In this document: positions 25,211 through 33,663 of the stretch, piece by piece
Layout: each line of letters starts with the position of its first letter
Numbering within the stretch: position 1 is the stretch's first letter
NCBI GenBank assembly: GCA_039933785.1
Contig: JBDTNL010000037.1
Location: forward strand, 1-36,578
Length of the DNA: 36,578 nt
Direction of reading: 5' to 3'
Source: JBDTNL01 sp039933785
Lineage (GTDB): Bacteria > Acidobacteriota > Thermoanaerobaculia > Multivoradales > JAGPDF01
Made by a program: the position numbers and the translations under genes
The notes under the pieces: model-generated
What the model saw: only the letters and a program-made list of their open reading frames with translations
Databases searched by the model: none
Told to the model about the DNA's origin: nothing

Positions 25211-26151
25211 ACGCCCGCCTCGACGGGGACCGCCGCCTGCTCCGCGGGCTGGAGCTTTGACAGCTCTTCGACCACGAGAGTGCCGACGCCTTCGTTAGTG
25301 AACACCTCGGCCAACAGACCTTCCGGATGACCGTGCGACAGGACGTGCACCCGCGGCACGCCACCGCGCAGCGCGGTCTCGACCGCCGCCACCTTGGGCA
25401 ACATGCCGCGCTCGATAGCCCCGAGATCGCGCAGACGACCGAGTCCGGCGAGATCGGTATAGGACACCAAGGAATGAGGATCGTGCACGTTGCGCAACAC
25501 GCCGCGCGCCGCGGTCAGCAGCAGGAGCTTCTCGGCGCCAAGCGCCACCGCGATCGCCGCCGCGGCGTTGTCCGCATTCACATTCAGCAGATTGCCTTCG
25601 GCATCCGCGGCGAGCGGGCTGACCACCGGCACGTAGCCGCCGGCGAGGAGCGTCGCCACCACACCGGGATCGGTGGCGACGATGTCGCCGACGTGGCCAT
25701 AGTCGACCAGGCCCTCCCCGGAGACCTCGACCGGCGGGCGGCGGCGCGCCTGCAGTAGCCCGCCATCGACGCCGCTCAACCCCACCGCGCGCAAACCGAG
25801 TGCGCGACACGCCGCGACCAGCCGCGTATTCGCAGTTCCATTGAGCGTCATCACCGCGGCGCGAAGGGCGATGTCATCCGTCACCCGCCGGCCGGCCGCG
25901 AAGCGCGGCTCCGAGCCAAGAATCGCCGAGAGCGCGCTGGTCTCCGAGCCGCCGCCGTGCACCAGCACGACGCGCACGCCCAGCTGATGAAGCACATCCA
26001 CTTGATGCACGAGTCCGTTGAGGAGCGCCGGCTCGACGACACCTTCGCCGCCGATCTTCACCACGAATGTCTTGCCTCGATACAGTCGCAGATACGGCGC
26101 CGCCTCGCGCAGAGTGGTCCAACCCGAATGGCCCTGTCCGATGTCTTTCAT
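25207..26151 (-). CDS. argB: N-acylglutamate kinase (acetylglutamate kinase family)
   Basis: This 314-residue amino-acid kinase phosphorylates N-acetylglutamate (or N-succinylglutamate). Motifs are VVKIGGEGVV (phosphate binding, about residues 29-38), VLVHGGGSETS (about 62-72), GRRVTDD (about 87-93), NVNADNAAAAIA (about 193-204) and GMLPKVAAVE (about 257-266). It does not carry the GNAT domain found in some bifunctional ArgB-NAGS fusions. The first ATG (26151) has GAGGAG upstream. It follows argF' by 18 bp, the only real gap in the operon. Its stop overlaps the downstream deacylase gene. Feedback control by arginine cannot be judged from the sequence alone. Confidence 0.93.
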   Translation of the reverse strand: MKDIGQGHSGWTTLREAAPYLRLYRGKTFVVKIGGEGVVEPALLNGLVHQVDVLHQLGVRVVLVHGGGSETSALSAILGSEPRFAAGRRVTDDIALRAAVMTLNGTANTRLVAACRALGLRAVGLSGVDGGLLQARRRPPVEVSGEGLVDYGHVGDIVATDPGVVATLLAGGYVPVVSPLAADAEGNLLNVNADNAAAAIAVALGAEKLLLLTAARGVLRNVHDPHSLVSYTDLAGLGRLRDLGAIERGMLPKVAAVETALRGGVPRVHVLSHGHPEGLLAEVFTNEGVGTLVVEELSKLQPAEQAAVPVEAGV

Positions 26152-26169
26152 CGTTCGCTTCTCCTCACT

Positions 26170-27171
26170 TCAAGATTGAGCCAATAGGCGGTGAAGCACC
26201 GCCATTTGCGCCCACAACCGATTGTGCGCCTGTTGCACGACGACGCTGCGCGGTCCGTCGAGCACGGCATCGCTCACCACCACATTGCGGCGCACCGGCA
26301 AGCAGTGCATGAATCGTGCGTCCGGCGCGGCGCGGTCGAACCAGCTCTCCTCGACGCGCCAATCGACCAGGCTCGCGCGACGCTCGCGCTCGGCGTCCAC
26401 ATTGCCGTAGATCTCGGCCGAGGCCCAGCTCTTGGCATACAGCACCTCGGCGCCAGCAAGCGCCTCCGCGCGATCCGAGGTCTCGCGCACCGATCCCCCC
26501 GAGATCGTGGCCGCAGCGCCGGCGCGCGCCATCAGCTCCGCGGGGAGCGCGTAGCCGTCGGGCCGTAGCACCACCACCTCCATGCCGCGCGCCGCTGCCA
26601 TGTGCACCGCCGCCGCCGGCACCGCGAACGGCAGCGCCCGCGGATGATTCGCCCAGCTCAACACGAAGCGGCCGCGGCGCGGAATCGCCAGATCCTCGAG
26701 GGTCTTCCAATCGGCGAGCGCCTGGCACGGATGGTTGCAGGCCGACTCCATACTGATCAGCGGCCGCGGACAGAGCGCGCTCATGGTGCGAAACTCTTGG
26801 TCGGCGAGATCGGCCCGCAAGTCGGTGAAGCCGGCGAAGGCGCGAATGGCGAGCGCGTCGGAGTAGCCCGCGAGCACCGGGATCGCCTCGCGCACGTGCT
26901 CGGCCGCGGCGCCGTCCATGACCACTCCATCGCGGACCTCGAGCGTCCAGCTTCCCTGGCCGGGGGCGATCACGAAGGACGAGCCTCCAAGGCGCGCCAT
27001 TGCCGACTGCATCGAGGCGAGAGTGCGGAGCGACGGGTCGAAGAACAGCAATCCCAACACCCTGCCGGCAAGCGCTCCGGGCTCGGGCGCGCGCTCGAGG
27101 CGAGACGCCAAGGCCAGCAGCTCGGCGATCGCCTCGGGTTCGAGGTCGGCGAGCGCGAGGAAGTTCTTCAC
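26170..27171 (-). CDS. argF': N-acetylornithine or N-succinylornithine carbamoyltransferase
   Basis: This 333-residue transcarbamylase lacks the classical ornithine-carbamoyltransferase signatures. It has FFDPSLRTLASMQ instead of the STRTR loop, and NHPCQALAD. It also has WANHPRALPFAVP, YAKSWASAEIYGN and HCLPVRRNVVVSD. These match the acyl-ornithine branch: Xanthomonas N-acetylornithine and Bacteroides N-succinylornithine carbamoyltransferases. At the position that separates them (E92 in Xanthomonas, Pro in Bacteroides, from memory) this protein has Ala (MDGAAAEH). Overall, PRALPFAVP and the EAIPVL segment look closer to the succinyl type. The start GTG 27171 overlaps the argC stop as GTGA; the longer frame reaches into argC and was rejected. 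Confidence 0.88.
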   Translation of the reverse strand: MKNFLALADLEPEAIAELLALASRLERAPEPGALAGRVLGLLFFDPSLRTLASMQSAMARLGGSSFVIAPGQGSWTLEVRDGVVMDGAAAEHVREAIPVLAGYSDALAIRAFAGFTDLRADLADQEFRTMSALCPRPLISMESACNHPCQALADWKTLEDLAIPRRGRFVLSWANHPRALPFAVPAAAVHMAAARGMEVVVLRPDGYALPAELMARAGAAATISGGSVRETSDRAEALAGAEVLYAKSWASAEIYGNVDAERERRASLVDWRVEESWFDRAAPDARFMHCLPVRRNVVVSDAVLDGPRSVVVQQAHNRLWAQMAVLHRLLAQS

Positions 27172-28271
27172 AGCCACCCGAGCCCTGGGGCCAGCAGGCC
27201 GGTCGACTCGGGCAGCCCGAGAAGACGATTCATCCACTGCAGGCCACCGCCCGCCGCGCCCTTGACCAGATTGTCGATGGCGACGCCGACCACCAGCGCG
27301 TCGCCGCGCACGGCTGCGCCGAGGTGGGCGCGATTGCTGCCGACCACATCCTGTAGGCGCGGCATGGTATCGCGCACTTCGATGAATGGCGACCCTGCGT
27401 ATGCCGAAGCGAGCATCGGCAGCACGTCCTCGCCGGCCGCGAGACTCGTCAGACGGACCTGCAAGGTGCCGTGAATGCCGCGCGCGAACGGCCCGGCCTG
27501 CGGCACGAACAACACCTCAGGCGCCGCGTCGAGCCCGGCCGCGGCCCGCGCCAGCGCCGCCATCTCGGGCGCGTGGCGATGGGTGAGCGGCTGGTACGAA
27601 AAGAGGGTGCTGCGGCGCTCCGGGTGGTGTGTCGTCTGGCCGGGCGTGCGCCCGGCGCCGGTGCTGCCGGTGGTCGCTACGTAGCAGAGCCGCGGCTCGA
27701 TCAGCCCTGCCCGCAGCAACGGGACGGCCGCCAGCAGTAGCGAGGTGGTGAAACAACCGGGATGCCCCACGTGCCGCGTGGGTGTTCCCGCCAGGTGCTC
27801 GGGCAGCGCGCAGACGAATTCGCCGAGGCGCCCGGGGCTCCCATGCGGTTCCCCATACACGCGGGCCCAAGCCGACGCGTCAGCGAACCGGAAATCCGCC
27901 GAGAGATCGACGCAGTGCGCGTCGAGTCCCGCCGAGGCTCGCAACGCCTCGTCGATCAGCGCTGCCGAGGCTCCGTGCGGCGCCGCGGAAAAAATCGCGA
28001 CCTTGGAACCGGGAGCAAGACGGCCGAAGATCTCGCCGAGCGCGCCGCGGTCGGAGAATTGCCAACCGCGATACGCCGCGCGCAGGTGAGGGAACAGATC
28101 GCCGATCGGCTTGCCCGCCTGGCTCTCCGCCAACACCGCGTGCGGCGCGATGGCGGGGTTTCCCGAGAGCAGGCGCAGGAGCTCCCCCCCCACGTATCCC
28201 GAGCCACCGAGAATGACCGCCGGGACCGGGCTCGCCTGCGACCCGGACGAGTCCTTCGTTGCTGGGTTCAT
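27168..28271 (-). CDS. argC: N-acylglutamyl-phosphate reductase (ArgC)
   Basis: This 367-residue NADP-dependent dehydrogenase reduces N-acetyl- (or N-succinyl-) glutamyl phosphate to the semialdehyde. The Rossmann motif VILGGSGYVGGELLRLL (about residues 19-35) and the catalytic cysteine in HVGHPGCFTTS (about 155-165) are visible, as are GSTGAGRTPG and the C-terminal VGVAIDNLVKGAAG, a family signature. The protein is longer than typical ArgC by about 20 residues, partly a Ser-rich N-terminus. ATG 28271 shares its A with the stop of the P-loop gene (TGATG). Its own stop overlaps argF'. Confidence 0.93.
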   Translation of the reverse strand: MNPATKDSSGSQASPVPAVILGGSGYVGGELLRLLSGNPAIAPHAVLAESQAGKPIGDLFPHLRAAYRGWQFSDRGALGEIFGRLAPGSKVAIFSAAPHGASAALIDEALRASAGLDAHCVDLSADFRFADASAWARVYGEPHGSPGRLGEFVCALPEHLAGTPTRHVGHPGCFTTSLLLAAVPLLRAGLIEPRLCYVATTGSTGAGRTPGQTTHHPERRSTLFSYQPLTHRHAPEMAALARAAAGLDAAPEVLFVPQAGPFARGIHGTLQVRLTSLAAGEDVLPMLASAYAGSPFIEVRDTMPRLQDVVGSNRAHLGAAVRGDALVVGVAIDNLVKGAAGGGLQWMNRLLGLPESTGLLAPGLGWL

Positions 28272-29335
28272 CACGAGGCCTGAAGCGCCCGCGGGCGAAG
28301 TTGCGCCAGAACGATCTCGGTCAGCCGATCGCCCGAAGTGCGGGCGTTGATCGCCGGCACGCCGAGACGCTGCTCGATAATCCGCGTGCCCGCCAGGTTG
28401 TCGGTCGCCGGTCCGGTCACCGCGGTAGGTTCGATGCCGTACTCCTCGCGCAGCAAGCGCACGCCGCCGAGCGCCGCGACCGGGTCGTTGGCCGCCAGCA
28501 CCACCGCGGTAAAGGCCGAGCGCAGGCCCTCGTCGCTCAGGATGGCGTCGACACCGTAGGCACCGAGCAGTCCATCGCCGAGCTCGGCCACGATCACGTC
28601 GGGACGGTTCTCGGCGAGTTGGTTCAACAGCATGCGCGCCACCGGCGCGGCGTTGGCGGCGGTCGTCGACACCACGCCGAGGTCGGTGAAGATCGCCGTC
28701 CGCCGGGCGCCCGAGTCCTCCATCGCGAGGACGTCCCGGCGCAGCGAGACGCCCGTCGCCTTGAAGGCCTCGACACTCAGCCGCAGACGCCGAAAACCGC
28801 CCACCAGCGTGCACGACGCCGCGGTCTTGCCGCAGTTCATGCACGAGCCGACCAGAGCGACGACCGGCACGCCGCGGGTGTCGAGCGATGGGTTGCTCTC
28901 GAGCGCGCGCTCACCGATCCGCGCCGGCTCGCCGACGCGTTCGCCGAGGTGGGGAAAGCGCATCACCGAGCCGAGGACCTCGCACTCGAAGGGCCGGCCG
29001 AGGTCCGGATTGATCGAATCGCAGAGCCCGAGCACGCCACCGAGATTCAAAAGATGCACGGTGTCCCCAGGCGCCAACCGCTCGGGCAGGCGCCCCGAGT
29101 ATCCGAACAGGGCGTTTCGGTGCCCAAGCGCACCGGCGATCACGTCGCCGCGCTTGACCTGTGCCATGCGCCCGCTCGGCAGCTCGAGCTGGTTGTACGT
29201 GCTCTTGTCGTTGAGCACGCGAACCGCCACCACCGTGCCTTCGAGGCACGGGATCTCGGACGAGAGCCGCACCTCGCTCTTCAACTGGCAGCTCCGGGTG
29301 ACGGAGGCGATTTTGTCCAACAGCACCGTCTTCAT
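28271..29335 (-). CDS. P-loop NTPase-like protein (DUF1611-type fold) within the arginine operon
   Basis: This 354-residue protein has two parts. The N-terminal part (about residues 1-140) is beta-rich and of no clear family. The C-terminal part (about 140-350) begins with a Walker A-like P-loop, VALVGSCMNCGKTAASC, followed by EAFKATG and AEDSGARR-like segments. An EL(G)DGLLG region precedes nucleotide-base contacts. It resembles NAD/GTP-handling P-loop proteins such as DUF1611, so it probably binds ATP or GTP. Two Cys (C-M-N-C) flank the P-loop. It overlaps argG (ATGA) and argC (TGATG), so it is translated with arginine enzymes. A role in arginine synthesis, for example in making or handling an acyl group, is inference; no enzyme activity can be named. 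The start ATG 29335 was chosen over an upstream GTG within argG. Confidence 0.7.
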   Translation of the reverse strand: MKTVLLDKIASVTRSCQLKSEVRLSSEIPCLEGTVVAVRVLNDKSTYNQLELPSGRMAQVKRGDVIAGALGHRNALFGYSGRLPERLAPGDTVHLLNLGGVLGLCDSINPDLGRPFECEVLGSVMRFPHLGERVGEPARIGERALESNPSLDTRGVPVVALVGSCMNCGKTAASCTLVGGFRRLRLSVEAFKATGVSLRRDVLAMEDSGARRTAIFTDLGVVSTTAANAAPVARMLLNQLAENRPDVIVAELGDGLLGAYGVDAILSDEGLRSAFTAVVLAANDPVAALGGVRLLREEYGIEPTAVTGPATDNLAGTRIIEQRLGVPAINARTSGDRLTEIVLAQLRPRALQAS

Positions 29336-30600
29336 GACTTGCGTTCTCCTCGTTCCCCTGCCCGCGCGGCCAGCATCGATGGGATGCCGACCACCCGTGA
29401 AAAGCCCCGGGCATCGGCCGCCGTCCACTCGCCCGCAGCCTCGCCATACTTGCCGCGGGTGGCGGCGAGCAACGAGAACGGCGAGTCTGTCCCTTCGACG
29501 AACACCGAGCCCTGACGCAGCATCAGAGTGACCTCGCCGGTCACCCGTTGCTGCGACGACAACAGCAGCGCCTCGATGTCCCGCGCCGCTGGGTCGAGCA
29601 GCTGCCCCTCATGCACGAGATCGCCGTAGATCGCCGACGCCTGATCCTTGACCCGCTGCTGCCTGCCGGTGAGGACCAGCTTCTCGAGCTCGCGATGCGC
29701 GTTGAGCAGAATCTCGGCGGCCGGAGCCTCGAAGGCCACTCGCCCCTTGATCCCGAGGATGGTTTCGCCGAGATGAATACCGCGCCCGATGCCGAGCGGT
29801 CCGGCGATCGCGTCCAGGCGCTCGAGCAGCGCCACCGGCGCGAGGGCCTCACCGTCGATCGCGACCGGCACGCCACGCTCGAACGCCAGAACCATCCGAA
29901 CCGGCGAGCTCACTCGATCGAACGCTCCACGAGTCAGCACCCAGGCGCTCTCCGGAATCGAGCCGCTGCTGGTCAGCGTCTCGCGCCCGCCGATGGTTAC
30001 TCCCCAGAGACCGCGATTGGTCGAGTACGCTGCGCCATGCGCCGGCACCGGCAGACCGCGTGCCTCGAGGAACGCCACCTGCTCCACCCGCGAGCGCGGT
30101 TGATCGCGCACTGGAGCGAGGATGTCGAGCTCCGGCGCGAGGGTGCGCAAGGCGACCTCGAAACGCACCTGGTCGTTTCCGGCCGCCGTACAGCCGTGCG
30201 CCACGGCGTCACTGCCCAAACGCTTCGCCGCCAGCGCTACCTGTTGCGCTTGCAGCACGCGCTCCGCGCCGACGCAGAGCGGATAGAGCTGACCGCGCCG
30301 GACGTTGCCGAGGATGAGAAAGCGCAACACGGAATCGAAGTAGTTCGCTCGCGCGTCGATCAAGTGGTGCTCGACCGCTCCGAGCTGACGCGCCCGCTCA
30401 GCGAGCGCCTGCCGTGCGGCTTCGTCGAGCCCGCCGGTATCCACGGTCACCGTCACCACCGGCCTGCCCAGCTGCTCGCGCAGCAAGGGCACGCAGAACG
30501 AGGTGTCGAGGCCGCCCGAGAATGCGAGCACCACCGGTGTCTCCTGCGCGGGCCCTTCGCCCGCGCCCATCTGGGTCGCCATCGCATCCGCCAGCTTCAC
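29332..30600 (-). CDS. argG: Argininosuccinate synthase
   Basis: This 422-residue enzyme ligates citrulline and aspartate with ATP. The PP-loop AFSGGLDTSF (about residues 26-35) is the ATP pyrophosphatase signature, and HGCTAAGNDQVRFE is the substrate region (about 139-152). The sequence is typical of bacterial ArgG of about 400 residues. GTG 30600 overlaps the argR stop as GTGA, suggesting it is translated directly after argR. An ATG six codons downstream is a possible alternative. It precedes the P-loop gene with an ATGA overlap. Confidence 0.94.
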   Translation of the reverse strand: MKLADAMATQMGAGEGPAQETPVVLAFSGGLDTSFCVPLLREQLGRPVVTVTVDTGGLDEAARQALAERARQLGAVEHHLIDARANYFDSVLRFLILGNVRRGQLYPLCVGAERVLQAQQVALAAKRLGSDAVAHGCTAAGNDQVRFEVALRTLAPELDILAPVRDQPRSRVEQVAFLEARGLPVPAHGAAYSTNRGLWGVTIGGRETLTSSGSIPESAWVLTRGAFDRVSSPVRMVLAFERGVPVAIDGEALAPVALLERLDAIAGPLGIGRGIHLGETILGIKGRVAFEAPAAEILLNAHRELEKLVLTGRQQRVKDQASAIYGDLVHEGQLLDPAARDIEALLLSSQQRVTGEVTLMLRQGSVFVEGTDSPFSLLAATRGKYGEAAGEWTAADARGFSRVVGIPSMLAARAGERGERKS

Positions 30601-31067
30601 TCCGACTCCTCCTGTCCGCGCAAGGCGGCGGCTTCCAGACGTTGAATCACCTTCTTCTGCTCTCGCGCCCCCACTGTCGCGAGAAAAATCGTGTCGTCAC
30701 CGCCGATCGTGCCCACTAGCTCCGGCCACCCGGCGCGATCGATCGCCACGGCGACCGTCTGCGCTGCCCCCACCACCGTCGAAACCACGGTCAAATTCGG
30801 CCCCGCCGGCCGCACACCGCGCAGGTAGCGCGCGATCTCCCGGTCGATCTTCTGCTCGGCCGAGTCGCGCCGCGGCGCCTGATAGCGCGCCCCGACCTTC
30901 ACCACCCCGAGCTCGGTGAAGTCGCGGCTGACGCTCGACTGGGTGGCCTCGACGCCCCGTTGGTGCAGCAGACCCACCACCTGTTGCTGCCCGGTGACAC
31001 GGACGCGGCGGACCAACGACAGGATCTGCCGGTGACGGCTCTCTTTCAACTCCTGCTCGGACGGCAC
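30597..31067 (-). CDS. argR: Arginine repressor
   Basis: This 156-residue regulator has the ArgR winged helix (residues about 10-70, with QSSVSRDFTELGVVKV) and the C-terminal arginine-binding domain with GTIGGDDTIFL (about 128-138), where the GxxGGDDT stretch contacts arginine. The start GTG 31067 gives the usual ArgR length and has a GAGG site six bases upstream. An in-frame ATG at 31136 would extend the protein by 23 residues across the operator array and was rejected. It is first in the arginine operon and overlaps argG. It should bind the TGCAT array upstream, giving autoregulation of the whole operon. Confidence 0.93.
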   Translation of the reverse strand: MPSEQELKESRHRQILSLVRRVRVTGQQQVVGLLHQRGVEATQSSVSRDFTELGVVKVGARYQAPRRDSAEQKIDREIARYLRGVRPAGPNLTVVSTVVGAAQTVAVAIDRAGWPELVGTIGGDDTIFLATVGAREQKKVIQRLEAAALRGQEESE

Positions 31068-31100
31068 TGGCGACCTCGCTGCGTACTCTCCATGCCTGAT

Positions 31101-31136
31101 TGCATGGTATGCGCATACCTTTGCATATCGTTGCAT
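31101..31136 (-). promoter_or_regulatory. Likely ArgR operator array at the argR promoter
   Basis: TGCAT half-sites occur at 31101-31105, 31122-31126 and 31132-31136. Between them lies the perfect 14-bp palindrome GGTATGCGCATACC (31106-31119). Half-sites fall about 10-11 bp apart, so they lie on one face of the helix, as in tandem ARG boxes (usually TGAAT/ATTCA pairs). A TTGACA box on the minus strand (31145-31140) lies just upstream, but no good -10 box is seen at normal spacing. The array sits in the argR 5' region, 194 bp from the divergent HlyD operon, which it might also affect. Confidence 0.6.
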
Positions 31137-31261
31137 GACTGTCAAGCCACCCAACCGTCGCGCGGATGACCTATCCTTCGATCTCGATGCCCCGCGAGTT
31201 TCCTCAGCGCCCCCAAAGAACCACCCATCGCATGGGGCGCCGACCGCTATCCTTGCCCGGG

Positions 31262-32452
31262 ATGGGGATGCGACCGTTTGCAAAAGCAGCTCTCGCTCTC
31301 GGGCTTGGCGTAACCCTCGCTTGCTCGCACGCTTCGACGCCCGCCGGAGACCAAGGGACCACCCGCCAGGTTCGCGAGGGCGTGTTCGAGCGGCGCCTCG
31401 ACGTCACCGCGACCGTGCGGGCCGAGCGTGGCGAGTCGCTGACCGTGCCGCAGACGCCGGCCTGGCAGTTGTCCGTCCGCTGGCTGATCGAGGACGGGAC
31501 CCCAGTTGCCGCCGGCGATCGGCTGGCGGAATTCGACAACGGCCAGCTCGCGGGCGATCTCGACCAGAAGCGAACTGCCGCCGAGGAAGCCGAGGCCGCC
31601 CTTCGCCAGGCGCGCGCCGAATCCGCGGGCAAGCTCGACGAAGCCGAGTGGAATGTCGCCAAGACCCGCGACGAGTTGGCCAAGGCTCAGAGCCAGGCGG
31701 ACGTGCCGGCCGAGGTCCTGCCGGCGCGCGCTTATGACGATCGCCAATTGGCTCTGCAGAGCACTCGCGCCGAAGCCGCGAAGGCCGAGGCGGCGCTGCT
31801 TCGCGCCAAGGCGGAAACCAAGGAATCGATCGGCGCCGCGGAGCTCGCGCGACAGCAGAAGGTGCGCGAGCGCGACGACACCGAGACTCACCTCACGGCG
31901 CTCGTGCTGCGCGCTCCCCGGGCTGGGATCGCCCTCGTGCAGGACATCCCCTGGGAAGGGCGGCGCATCCAGAACGGCGACGCCTTGGTGCCCGGCCTCA
32001 CCGTGGTCGCGATGCCGGATCTCGATTCGCTATTCGTGGTGGGCTCGCTCTACGACGTCGACCAGGGCGCGATGCACGCCGGCGACCCCGCGCAATGCAT
32101 TGCCGACACCTACCCCGCCGAGCCCTTTCCGTGCCGCGTGCGCGATGTGGCGGCGGTTGCGCACGAACTGTCGCCGCAGACCACCCGACGCGCCTTCCGC
32201 GTCGCACTCGATTTCACCGACCCCGTCGCGGCGCGGGCACGCCTTCGACCGGGCATGTCGATCCGCGCCGAAGTGATCGTCGAACATCGCGATCACGCCC
32301 GCCTCGTCCCACGCCAACTGCTCTCGCTGGACGGCCGGACCACCCGGCTGCGGTTGCCGTCCGGAGCCTTCGAAGTGGTTCGGCTCGGACCGTGCAACGC
32401 CGGCGAATGCGTGCTCCTCGAAGGTTCCGGAGCCGCCGGAGGTGCGCCATGA
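31262..32452 (+). CDS. HlyD-type periplasmic adaptor, lipoprotein-like (adaptor 1)
   Basis: This 396-residue membrane-fusion protein has an N-terminal signal with a lipobox-like GVTLACS (Cys at about residue 21). It then has a barrel/lipoyl strand region (VPQTPAWQLSV, then EDGTPVAAGDRLAEFDNGQL). A long helical hairpin rich in Ala, Glu and Lys follows (about residues 100-210). The second half of the lipoyl motif is LRAPRAGIALVQD, and beta-barrel strands lead to the C-terminus. The start ATG 31262 keeps the signal; ATG 31268 is equally possible. Such proteins bridge an inner-membrane transporter and an outer-membrane channel. It overlaps the next adaptor gene (ATGA at 32449-32452). Confidence 0.82.
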   Translation: MGMRPFAKAALALGLGVTLACSHASTPAGDQGTTRQVREGVFERRLDVTATVRAERGESLTVPQTPAWQLSVRWLIEDGTPVAAGDRLAEFDNGQLAGDLDQKRTAAEEAEAALRQARAESAGKLDEAEWNVAKTRDELAKAQSQADVPAEVLPARAYDDRQLALQSTRAEAAKAEAALLRAKAETKESIGAAELARQQKVRERDDTETHLTALVLRAPRAGIALVQDIPWEGRRIQNGDALVPGLTVVAMPDLDSLFVVGSLYDVDQGAMHAGDPAQCIADTYPAEPFPCRVRDVAAVAHELSPQTTRRAFRVALDFTDPVAARARLRPGMSIRAEVIVEHRDHARLVPRQLLSLDGRTTRLRLPSGAFEVVRLGPCNAGECVLLEGSGAAGGAP

Positions 32453-33663
32453 GGCGGCGCTGGTCTCCGGTCGTCGCCGTCGTCGTGGCAGTCCTCGCGG
32501 CGGGAGTCTGGTCGCAGCGAAGCAGCCGAGCCTGGGTCACTGTCCAACGAGGCGATCTGGTGCTCTCGACGGAGGCCAACGGGACGCTCGAGTCCACCGA
32601 GACAGAGTCGCTCGGCCCGCCGTCGGTGCCCGACACCTGGCAGTTCAAGCTCTCGTTCCTCGCCCCCGAGGGCAAGGAGGTCAAGGCCGGCGAGCCGGTC
32701 ATGGGTTTCGACACCGCCGAGCTCGAACGCCGCCTCGCCGAGCAGCGCACCAAGGCTGATCGCGCCACCGAGCAGCTCTCGAAGACGCGCGCCGATCGCG
32801 AACTCGAGGCCGCGAATGCCAAGCTGGCGTTGGCGCAAGCGGAGTCGGCACTCGGCAAGGCCAAGCTGCGCGCCGAGGCGCCCGCCGAGCTGATGGCCGG
32901 GCGCGAGCTCGAACGCACGAAGATCGAGCTCGCCGAGGCCGGCCACGAGGCCGACTTTCGCCGCCAAGCCGTTGCGCGCTTGGCAGCTCGCGTTCAGGCG
33001 GAGCTCTCGGCCCTGGCGGGCGAACGGGACGCCGCCCATGCCGCGGTCGCCGTGTTGGAAGGCTCAATCGCGCGGATGCGGGTTCCGGCACCGCGTGACG
33101 GCACGGTCGTCTACTCCACCGACTGGCGAGGAGAAAAGAAGAAAGTCGGCGATCCCTGCTGGCGCGGCCAATCCGTGCTGGAGCTACCCCGTCTCGACCG
33201 TCTGCAGGGCACGATCGAAGTTCCCGAAGCAGACGCGGGCCGGCTCGCGGTCGGCCAACGGGTACACCTCCGGCTGGACTCTCGCCCGGACCGTGAATAC
33301 TCCGCAGTGGTGGACGTCGTCAAGTCCACGGTGTCGCCGGTTTCCGCGCAGAATCCGCGTCGGGTTGTCAGAGCGCGCATCGCGCTTGCGACCGTGGACG
33401 CCGAAGCCATGCGTCCCGCGATGCGGTTCCAGGCGACGGTCGAGCTCGAGCGCGTCGGCGGTGCGCTCCTGCTTCCCAGGTCGGCGCTACAGGTTCGCAA
33501 TGGGCAGACGGTTGTCGTACGACGACGTTGGTTTGGCGAGCAGGCGATCGTTCCCAGCCTCGGGCGCACCGACGGCGAACACGTCGAGGTGCTGTCGGGG
33601 CTCGCTCCGGGCGACCAGGTCGAGATCGCGAACAGCGGCCAGGCCCACGGCAAGTCCTCATGA
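32449..33663 (+). CDS. HlyD-type periplasmic adaptor (adaptor 2)
   Basis: This 404-residue membrane-fusion protein has an N-terminal hydrophobic helix (about residues 7-21). The lipoyl-like segment contains FLAPEGKEVKAGEPVMGFDT. A helical hairpin (about 85-205) with many Ala/Glu/Lys repeats is followed by RVPAPRDGTVVYSTDW, the second lipoyl half. The C-terminal barrel has IEVPEADAGRLAVGQRVHLRL and LLPRSALQVRNG. It is clearly related in layout to, but divergent from, the two flanking adaptors. It overlaps adaptor 1 (ATGA) and adaptor 3 (ATGA at 33660-33663). The anchor looks like a transmembrane helix rather than a lipobox. Confidence 0.83.
   Translation: MRRRWSPVVAVVVAVLAAGVWSQRSSRAWVTVQRGDLVLSTEANGTLESTETESLGPPSVPDTWQFKLSFLAPEGKEVKAGEPVMGFDTAELERRLAEQRTKADRATEQLSKTRADRELEAANAKLALAQAESALGKAKLRAEAPAELMAGRELERTKIELAEAGHEADFRRQAVARLAARVQAELSALAGERDAAHAAVAVLEGSIARMRVPAPRDGTVVYSTDWRGEKKKVGDPCWRGQSVLELPRLDRLQGTIEVPEADAGRLAVGQRVHLRLDSRPDREYSAVVDVVKSTVSPVSAQNPRRVVRARIALATVDAEAMRPAMRFQATVELERVGGALLLPRSALQVRNGQTVVVRRRWFGEQAIVPSLGRTDGEHVEVLSGLAPGDQVEIANSGQAHGKSS

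Noticed and set aside
28259..29515. Plus-strand open frame of 418 codons
   Set aside because: Antisense shadow of the P-loop gene and the end of argG; His/Arg-rich with no family features.
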